From Castanea sativa (lineage: Eukaryota > Streptophyta > Magnoliopsida > Fagales > Fagaceae), in assembly GCF_040712315.1 (NCBI RefSeq), contig NC_134023.1:67368757-67432756 (forward strand): 64,000 bases of DNA. Direction: 5' to 3'. The notes under the pieces are model-generated. The model was not told where the DNA came from and made no database searches. It saw nothing but the letters and a program-made list of their open reading frames with translations. Position numbers and translations under genes: made by a program. Positions 56,529-64,000 of this stretch are shown here, piece after piece; within the stretch, counting starts at the first letter, position 1; each line of letters opens with the position of its first letter.

Positions 56529-59435
56529 ACCTTAGCTACATCAGCTTCTCAAATCCAGAAACTATCCAAGCAATACATCCCATCATCAAATTTCCACAGA
56601 AATTTCTTCAGATTATCTGATTCTTCTTGATAATTGGCATATTCTAGATGTTTAATCCCTATAAAATATTTCTCAAGATAGTTCTTATAATTAAGTTCAT
56701 ATGGATGCTTTAAAGTACAGTTATGTATATAGGTAAAAGGGTTCCAATTTGAAAAGCATTAAAAAAAAAAAAATTCATAACAAGCTTGTTTTGTTATTGA
56801 AACAATTACACTAAGATAAATGTTTGCAATCAGCTTAGGTTTCACAGAGGGTGGCTGAAAATTCTAAGAACCAGTCACCCGGAAATTGAACTTTAGCTGA
56901 AGATAGGCAGTAATCTTGTTGCTAACACCAAGGTACAGTCTTCATCTGCTTCAACCTATCAAAAATAAGTTTGAGAATTAACTTAAGGAAAAGGAAAAGA
57001 TAGGAAAATAATACTATTTCTACTATCTTGCAATCAAATTTCCAAAAATTCAAAACAAGTGAACCATGTAACCTAATCTATGTAATAAGATATATAAAGA
57101 TAGGAGTAAGATATACACCTATTTATCTTGCATTTGCTGTAAATTCACTAAAAACTTTCTGTTTCCAAATTCAAAGTTCCTGCATACAGAATTCAATAAC
57201 TGATAAATTCACTAAACCTGAAACAAAGAGGAAGAATGAACAGAGCCAGTATTTGGTAAATTCAAAGTAAACTTAGAAAGGAGATGCACAAATGTAAGAA
57301 AGTAGTGGCGTTAAATCCCTCTGGTCAACTGACCAGATCTCAAGATTTTTTTTTCTCAATAATATTGGTGTTATGAAGCATCTACCTAAGTGAAAAACAA
57401 TTTTTTTTCCCTTCCCAGTTCCCAAATAACAATTTACTAAGATAAAACTAAATAAAAATTTATAGTTGCATTGTAGAGAACATGATTTTTATTACTCATT
57501 TTATGATTCATATGGTTATAGAGTGAAGTGAGTTACAGAACTAAAGCTACAAACTGAGAATCGTGGCCTACTTGTTTTAATTAAGAAATAAATATAGTGA
57601 GTTGAAATAATTACATGTTTAGGTTGAAAATTTTCAATAGCTTCATTAAAAAGTTGTCAAATATCCAAGAATCAGCTGCAAGAATAATGAAGCCGTTCTT
57701 GAAAAGGAACAACTCTTCTGTTTACACCTAGTTGTGATCTTTATCCATGCCAAACGTCCTGAAATAAGTTTTAGAACATAAGAAAATAAGCATATAAATG
57801 AAAGAAAAAAAAAAAAAAGATTTTCCAACAATTTTTTCATTAGAGGCTTACATAATTGTAGTATTGACTCACTTTGGAGATCAGAAACTCTGGTCTGTTT
57901 TTATATTCCATACACTGCACAAAAATTATACTTCTAATTGAAGGAAAACATGAGGAATTTGGATAATTTATAAACAAAGAAAACTTAATTTAAAGGAGAT
58001 GAATGGACCTGTAGTAATATTGGACCAGAACATCCTTCTAAAATACATTCAATTAAGGATTCAAGCAGTCTTGGACCATTTCCCACCAATTTCTGCCAGG
58101 AATCATTCCAAAAAAGTGAGGAAAAAAACATAAAACAAAGTTTCTAATATTATGTTTCATGTCAGTTTGGTTTACAAAAAAAAGGACTACGCATTTGATG
58201 TGAGAATTCAATTGATTTTTTTTCTCCTCTTTCAAATGACAAACTATGTTATGTATAACTCTATATTTTTATTTTATTGATCCTAACTTTTTATCCAAAT
58301 ATTGTGCATAAAGTAAAATCTATCACAGCACTTCTGCATGTCTAAACTCAAAATCAGAAGCCATACTTTAATCCAAACTAAGTTATCATTGTACAGTGAA
58401 CAAAAACCAGCAATTATGTAAGAATCCAAAAAACCATATCTAGATATTTTGTTTGTTGATATAAATAGGAAGTAATAATAAAGAGTTGAAGCAAACAAAA
58501 TAATAAATACCTGAATATAAAACCTCTTCCTAGATGGTGGTTGTCAAATAATGATCTCTCACCAGATGTTATCAAAATATCAACAAGTACCAGACTTCAA
58601 TCTATTTAGTTGATTTTTCCGAAGATCCAGAAGCAAAGCACCATTTCAGGCAGGAGACAGGAAAAGAAACGGCTCCAAAGAAAGAAATTGGGGTTCCCAA
58701 TGCTTCCCCGGACCATCAAACAACAAAAGAGTGTAGCTTTTTTGAAGAAGTTAAGGGCTTGAAATTGAGTACTGCCTTCCCGAGTGTACTTCGCCTAAAG
58801 AATGCAACAGAAAAGTGTCATTTTATAATTTATATAAAGATAGAAATCAATCAAATGAACAAACAAATGTGGATTTATGTGTCTTCCCTCTTGGGTCCCC
58901 TCTTAATATAAGAATCATATCTAGAATGAACATTTTACGTGAGGGAAAAAAGAATGAACCCAAAACAAGATAATCACCTTAGCTGTTGACTTGTTGCACT
59001 TTTTCATATGGTTCTCAATATGGCCAGATACATACACCTCCTTTCCTTCTGTGTTTCCAATTCATTCTACATCCAATTTTAAAAGTGAGAAGAGTCAAAA
59101 ACATTACAATTTGAGTTACTAAAACAGTATAAGATTGTTAATTTTGAGCAGTGTAAGGCCAACCCTCCCCTGTTCATTTTTTCCAATTGTTAAGACATTT
59201 TTTGATTGATTTGAAAGCAAATTGATTAACTCAAGCACCATTGTTTTGATAAACACAAATTGGAAATCCCAATGCTATTCCAAAAAATTCAATAATCATT
59301 AGATTATAAATGAATCTAACTGAATACCTTCGCAGCATCAACTTCCCAAATCTTGAAACTATCCAAGTGATTTATCCCATGACCATATTGCCCCAGAAAC
59401 TTATTCAAAATCTTCAGATAATTATCTCCATGAAG
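56529..59435 (-). pseudogene. Exon-like pieces of an unrecognised gene
   Basis: The minus strand has splice-bounded open pieces: 59435-59328 LHGDNYLKILNKFLGQYGHG then INHLDSFKIWEVDAAK (36 codons, AACAG before, GTATTC after); about 58110-58020 KLVGNGPRLLESLIECILEG then CSGPILL; about 57900-57855 CMEYKNRPEFLISK; about 57760-57640 LFLFKNGFIILAADSWIFDN; and about 56960-56900 VEADEDCTLVLATRLLPIFS. 56640-56530 (KFDDGMYCLDSFWI, stop, EADVAK) is a diverged duplicate of the first piece. I do not recognise the family, and several pieces carry stops. A real but broken multi-exon gene is the simplest reading. Confidence 0.4.
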
Positions 59436-59803
59436 CTGTTAACAGAACACAAAGCATGTATTTTAAAAAAATATTAACAATAACCCTTTAAAGTAGAACT
59501 CTGAAGCAACATTCAACAGTTCGGTTGTCGAAATTCTCTGATGTTTTATTACCAAAAAACCTAAACAAAATAACAATTCAATTATACCAGGGCTGAATAC
59601 ATATATATATACATAATATTGTTTCTATAAAGAGTAGAATTCGAAAAAGTAACTGATTTTAATTAATTATATGGAAATCAACGAAATACAAATAATATAA
59701 TTGTAAAAAGCTCAGTTTCTTTTGAAAGCATAGAATGCGTACCAAGTGAAAGAGGGGAGGGGCTGTTGCAGAAGATGAAGTAGAGCCGTTTGCTGCTGTG
59801 GTC

Positions 59804-62800
59804 TCAATAGCCAATCCATTTGATTTCCAAATTAGGGAAATCCTTTTCGATTTTATTTTTGTATTTTTCAGCTAACTGAGGACAACCCCGAATATCCAGT
59901 TCTCGTAAAGACTTGAGACAACCATCATTAGGTAGTGTTGTGAGATTGGGACATCTCCAAATGGAAAGCCTTTCAAGTGAGATTGGATTCCTAATTGATT
60001 CGGGGAAAGTAATCAAATTGGGAAAGTCTTCAATCTGCAGCGACCGTAAAGAAGTGAGACAACTAATCTCAAGAAGTGATGTCAGATTAGGCTCGCATCT
60101 TTTAATCCCAAGATATTCAAGTGAGGTGAGCTTCGGCAAAGTCATTAAATTGGGACAGTTTGAAACGGTGAGCTGTTTTAGGGTGGAAATACATTGAAGA
60201 CCCACAGGGAGAGACTTCAGTTTCGGAATGCCACTGAAACATAAATCACGGAGGCAAATGAGGCATCGCCATTCCATGCCATCATCATGCATGTCTCTTA
60301 ATGGATCGAACTCCTCACAATCGGCAATTAATAGCTCACAGAGGGAGGTGAGATTACGCACCGCTCCAGACATAGATGTTAGTCTAGGGCAATTCCAAAT
60401 TCGTAGTACCTTGAGAGAATATAGAGCCCACTCAGCCGGAAGAGACTCTATATCTTCTACAGAACGCAAAGTCATTTTATTTAATTTGGAGAGAGGAGAA
60501 GAAGAGGATAATGAAGAGGAGGAAGAGGGAACTAAAAAACTCATTGACATTGTCTCTTGCAAAGGCTTCGAACTGACATTCTCTAAATATAGAGATTCTT
60601 TGAGATTGGGAAACAGGGGCATGGAAGTCATTTTAGGGCAATATTTAATCCCCAAATAAGAAAGAAGAGGAAATAAAGGCAGTGAGTTGTGAGACTGATC
60701 TTGTTGATGATTTAGTGTTGACGCAGATGTTGTTGCAACTAAATCCCTCCCTGTTCTCCCCCACCATCCCTTCAAATTAGGACATTTCAATATTGTGAGT
60801 GACTTTAGAGATGGGAAGAACGGTGTTGATAATGCTGTGGATGAAGCAAACACCTCTTTACTCATATCATTATCGGATATGTACTCCAAATCATTCATCG
60901 TATCAAGGCTTAGAGATTTTAAAAAGAGGAGATGAGACAATGGTGGCAGATATCGGCATCTCTCACAATTCTCTATCTTTAAATCAACAAGATTTGTGAG
61001 AGAAGAGACCCAACTTGAAAATTTCACACCCTTGTACTGATACACTTCCAAATATTTGAGATTTTGATGTGGGTGGAGGTCTTCTAATAACTTCACATCT
61101 TCATTATTATCTACTTGATCTTGATGATACCATTTTAATATCAATTTTTCAAGATGTTGCTTCTCCCTTAAATTCACAACAATGGATTCTGAGTTAGATT
61201 CTTCCAAGCGTTCCAAATGTGTGATCTCTAATGTTCCTCGAAGGTTGTTTAGGTCCTTCAATTCGCCTAATCCACCAGTGTGGGAGGAGGTGCTCACAAT
61301 GAATAATGGTAATGATTGAAGTGAAGTCATTTGCCCTAATCCACAAGGCATATGACTCAAATTATCACAACCATCATTATAAAGATGTTTGAGGCTAACC
61401 AATTCTCTAAACTTTTTGGGTAATTCTTTAAGACCTTTACAATCATAAAGTTTTAGTACTTGCAAATTCAACAATGTAGTAATTGAATCAGGGAGAGTTT
61501 TAATATCCCAATTAAAAGAAAGATCGAGGTACTTTAGATGTATTAACTTCCCTATAGAATTTGGTATTGATGTAATCTTCAATGCATGTAAATCTAATGC
61601 ACGCAAGCTCTTGAAACTCAAAATAATTGTATTCAACATTGACTCCTCCAAGGCACCAGAGAACTCCTCATAAAATGTTAGAAGAAATGTACGTGGTTTG
61701 ACCGCTTTAACCAACAAGCTTAAAGTTTCCCTAAAAGATGGGTTAATTTCAAATGGACATGATACATGACGATTTTTTTCATTAATATCTTTGCCATTAA
61801 AACTAACAAGCTTGCACTCCTCGCCTATGATAGATTCTGCAAGATCATGAATTAAATCATGCATCTTGTATCTTAAGCCTTTGTAAGTCTCTACTTCTTC
61901 AAAGAAGGACCTCCAAAGTAAATCTTCGAAGTAATCATCGCCAACATCCTCTAATTGTTGGTTTTTGTTTGATGATTGGACAAACCCTTGTGCTATCCAT
62001 AGTTGTATCACTGTTTCCTTATCCATCTCATAATCTTTGGGAAACAAAGAGCAATAAGTGAAACAAGTCTTCAAATGTGATGGGAGATGATCATAGCTCA
62101 ACTTTAAAATTGGTAAAATTTCACCCCCTTGAGTTACATTTGCTTCTATTTTATTCTTCACGAATGACCATTCAAACTTCTTCTTTTTTAAGAATAACAA
62201 ATTTCCTATGGACTTTATAGCAAGTGGAACCCCTTGACACATGTTTACAATCTCCCTTCCAATTGTCTCTAGTTCAGAATTGTTGGCCTCTAGCTCATTT
62301 CTAAATGCCACTTGCCTAAATAAAACCCAAGGTTGTTCTTTGGACAGACCTTCAAGAAAATATGGTGAAACTGTGTGTGTAATTTCTGCAACCAATCTAA
62401 GACGAGTAGTTATTATAATCTTACTGCCTTTGGAACCACCCATTAAAAGACATTTCAATTCACGCCAATTTTCAGGATCTTGCGTCCATATATCATCCAA
62501 TACAAGTAAGTATTTTTTTTTATCAATTTTTTCACGAAGTTGACTTTGCAACTGATCTATTCTGAAGTTTCCAACTGGTGTATTACCAGAAGTAGATGCT
62601 ATTATATTTTCAATAATTACTTTTAAATCAAAGACATCAGAGATGCACGCCCACATTTTTAACTCAAAGTATTTTTTAACTTCCTCATCATTATACACAT
62701 ATTTAGCAAGTGTAGTCTTCCCTAGGCCCCCAATCCCCACAATGGGAATGACCGAAACATTCTCTTCTACATTAGAGTCAAATAACAGGTTTATGATCTT

Positions 62801-63322
62801 CTGTTTGTCCTCATCCCTCCCAATAACATCTTCTCCCTGAACAAAAGAGTGAGTCTCCCTCTTCCTACTCATATCATTTGTCTCTACGTTGTCTACTTTC
62901 AAGCTAAACTTGTTCTTATCTTCTGCTATTGCATTTAGCTTTTGCCTCATCGCCTTTATTTTACGACTCATCTTATAACGAAAAGCAAGTGGGTTTGAAC
63001 ATGGAAAGCAAGTGCGTACCTCTTTTACGACTTTATTCCCACTCACCAGGCTTCGCCTTGTAGCTTCAGTGTAAAACTCGCTGAACAAGTCATCTGCCTC
63101 ATAAATTGCATCGTTGAGCTTTTCGAGCCAGTGCTTGACTTGATTGTTATGACTTTGCTGCTCCGCTGCATCCTGAAGTACAGCTTGGATTGTGGAAACA
63201 GTGTCCTTGACTTTTTCAAGCTCACCTTCGACACCCCAGAGTGATCCAATGTCTTGGAAAGTTCGAGAGGCCAAATTTTCAATCATTTTCTGTGCAAGAC
63301 CAAAGAGGATTGCTTCGGCCAT
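59804..63322 (-). CDS. CNL disease-resistance protein, RGA type, intact single exon (1,172 aa)
   Basis: The frame runs uninterrupted from ATG 63322 to TGA 59804-59806. I chose this ATG (context AAAAAAATGGCC) because MAEAILFGLAQKMIENL is the usual CNL start; the frame is open for 97 more codons upstream, to 63613, without CNL similarity. Domains: Rx-type coiled coil (1-150; EDVID-like NDAIYEADDLFSE about 70-82); NB-ARC with P-loop GIGGLGKTT (196-204), kinase-2 LLVLDDIW (272-279, Trp as in CC types), RNBS-B GSKIIITTR (299-307), GVPLA (364-368), RNBS-D CFTYCSLFPKDYE (420-432) and MHD (487-489); then about 20 LRRs from roughly 530 to the end. It resembles RGA1-4 / Rpi-blb1-like receptors, which act as ATP-switched cytoplasmic immune sensors. 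It is only distantly related to the RPP13-like CNLs at 1-20 kb and is oppositely oriented. The length is normal and no lesion is visible. Confidence 0.95.
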   Translation of the reverse strand: MAEAILFGLAQKMIENLASRTFQDIGSLWGVEGELEKVKDTVSTIQAVLQDAAEQQSHNNQVKHWLEKLNDAIYEADDLFSEFYTEATRRSLVSGNKVVKEVRTCFPCSNPLAFRYKMSRKIKAMRQKLNAIAEDKNKFSLKVDNVETNDMSRKRETHSFVQGEDVIGRDEDKQKIINLLFDSNVEENVSVIPIVGIGGLGKTTLAKYVYNDEEVKKYFELKMWACISDVFDLKVIIENIIASTSGNTPVGNFRIDQLQSQLREKIDKKKYLLVLDDIWTQDPENWRELKCLLMGGSKGSKIIITTRLRLVAEITHTVSPYFLEGLSKEQPWVLFRQVAFRNELEANNSELETIGREIVNMCQGVPLAIKSIGNLLFLKKKKFEWSFVKNKIEANVTQGGEILPILKLSYDHLPSHLKTCFTYCSLFPKDYEMDKETVIQLWIAQGFVQSSNKNQQLEDVGDDYFEDLLWRSFFEEVETYKGLRYKMHDLIHDLAESIIGEECKLVSFNGKDINEKNRHVSCPFEINPSFRETLSLLVKAVKPRTFLLTFYEEFSGALEESMLNTIILSFKSLRALDLHALKITSIPNSIGKLIHLKYLDLSFNWDIKTLPDSITTLLNLQVLKLYDCKGLKELPKKFRELVSLKHLYNDGCDNLSHMPCGLGQMTSLQSLPLFIVSTSSHTGGLGELKDLNNLRGTLEITHLERLEESNSESIVVNLREKQHLEKLILKWYHQDQVDNNEDVKLLEDLHPHQNLKYLEVYQYKGVKFSSWVSSLTNLVDLKIENCERCRYLPPLSHLLFLKSLSLDTMNDLEYISDNDMSKEVFASSTALSTPFFPSLKSLTILKCPNLKGWWGRTGRDLVATTSASTLNHQQDQSHNSLPLFPLLSYLGIKYCPKMTSMPLFPNLKESLYLENVSSKPLQETMSMSFLVPSSSSSLSSSSPLSKLNKMTLRSVEDIESLPAEWALYSLKVLRIWNCPRLTSMSGAVRNLTSLCELLIADCEEFDPLRDMHDDGMEWRCLICLRDLCFSGIPKLKSLPVGLQCISTLKQLTVSNCPNLMTLPKLTSLEYLGIKRCEPNLTSLLEISCLTSLRSLQIEDFPNLITFPESIRNPISLERLSIWRCPNLTTLPNDGCLKSLRELDIRGCPQLAEKYKNKIEKDFPNLEIKWIGY

Positions 63323-64000
63323 TTTTTTGGCCAAAAGGAACGCTGAAAGAGTGAGAGGAGAGGTAGAGGGTTGGCTTGAAGTGATGAAGTTTGAGCGAAA
63401 GTAATGCTGCAGTGAAGGAAGAGACCGAGTTTTAACGTGGACTAATGTCATCGATGTCATTAGTCTTCTTTGGCCCCTTCTGCACCGAAACAAAAATAGT
63501 GGGCCACAGGCTTGCTTGGAAATTTTGTCCACTAGCTGGAAAATTATTCTGCCATTCATAACATCCTTTCTAATGGTAGACCATGTCCAAATTTTGGGCC
63601 ACTGAGAACTCATCTAAACTCAATTTTAGCTAACCAATTTTAATCTTTAAAAAAAAAAATTTATATCTTAGAAAAAAGATATAATATAAGTACAGTATAA
63701 TAGTACTTTACTCTCAATCATTTTCCAATTCCGCCAAACATACATGATGGAAAGCAAATATATTGTACAGGATTAATTACAAGAGAAAAAAATATCAAAT
63801 TTCAGCTCAAGTGGATTTTTTCTTCTTAAATTTCTTTTTTTTTTTTTTAAATTTTTAGAAAAGGCAACGCATGCATTACTTTCTCACTATTTAGGTGGGG
63901 AGAGAAACAAATGGATAAAGTGATACATTAGCCTTAAGAGAGATTAATAAAGACCATACGCTCAAAATCCAATTAAGTAGGCTTGGCTTTTAGTGTGATG
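63323..64000. other. Upstream region of the RGA-type CNL
   Basis: 63323-63613 is an in-frame extension of the CNL reading frame, most likely 5'-UTR. 63614-64000 is AT-rich with poly-A and poly-T tracts and no recognised gene. Confidence 0.5.

Noticed and set aside
60228..60659. 143-codon plus-strand frame inside the RGA-type CNL
   Set aside because: Antisense shadow of the LRR region; no independent features.

Overview
The window looks like nuclear DNA of a dicot plant, probably a woody rosid; Fagaceae (oak or chestnut) is a low-confidence guess. It is AT-rich and intron-containing, full of LINE, LTR and Tourist-like debris, and carries CC-NBS-LRR (CNL) resistance genes plus single genes that match Arabidopsis and rice families well. 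No prokaryotic, organellar or viral gene was seen, and no CRISPR array or tRNA.

Layout. (1) 1-22 kb is a decayed RPP13-like CNL cluster: the 3' end of one CNL (2-1102), a CNL pseudogene (13145-19589) split by a 2,453-bp solo-LTR-like insertion, and three copies of the same non-coding 3' flank (A 2450-3812, B 5147-8812, C 20990-21960). Copy B carries nested insertions and ends beside a relic of a thylakoid-lumen PsbP-family gene. (2) 22.2-25.5 kb, minus strand: an apparently intact 8-exon secreted purple acid phosphatase with all five metal-binding blocks. (3) 26-38 kb has no clear intact gene. It holds MITEs, tandem repeats, an array of exon-like units (31.0-32.3 kb), a 1.19-kb PIF/Harbinger-type element carrying exon 1 of L-galactose dehydrogenase (32548-33741), a long foldback and a 9-unit minisatellite. 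(4) 38.7-44.5 kb, plus strand: a makorin E3 ubiquitin ligase gene with two alternative 3' ends, each starting with the His that completes the last zinc finger. (5) 46-59.5 kb is a mosaic of segmental duplications with three decayed minus-strand copies of a chloroplast stromal HSP70 gene, exon-like pieces of an unrecognised gene and a second copy of part of makorin intron 4. (6) 59.8-63.3 kb, minus strand: an intact single-exon RGA-type CNL of 1,172 residues.

The likely working genes are the phosphatase, makorin, the RGA-type CNL and perhaps the CNL entering at the left edge. They do not form a pathway. The strongest non-routine signals are the alternative makorin 3' exons, the gene fragment inside the Harbinger-like element, the repeated HSP70 relics and the exon-like array at 31-32 kb.
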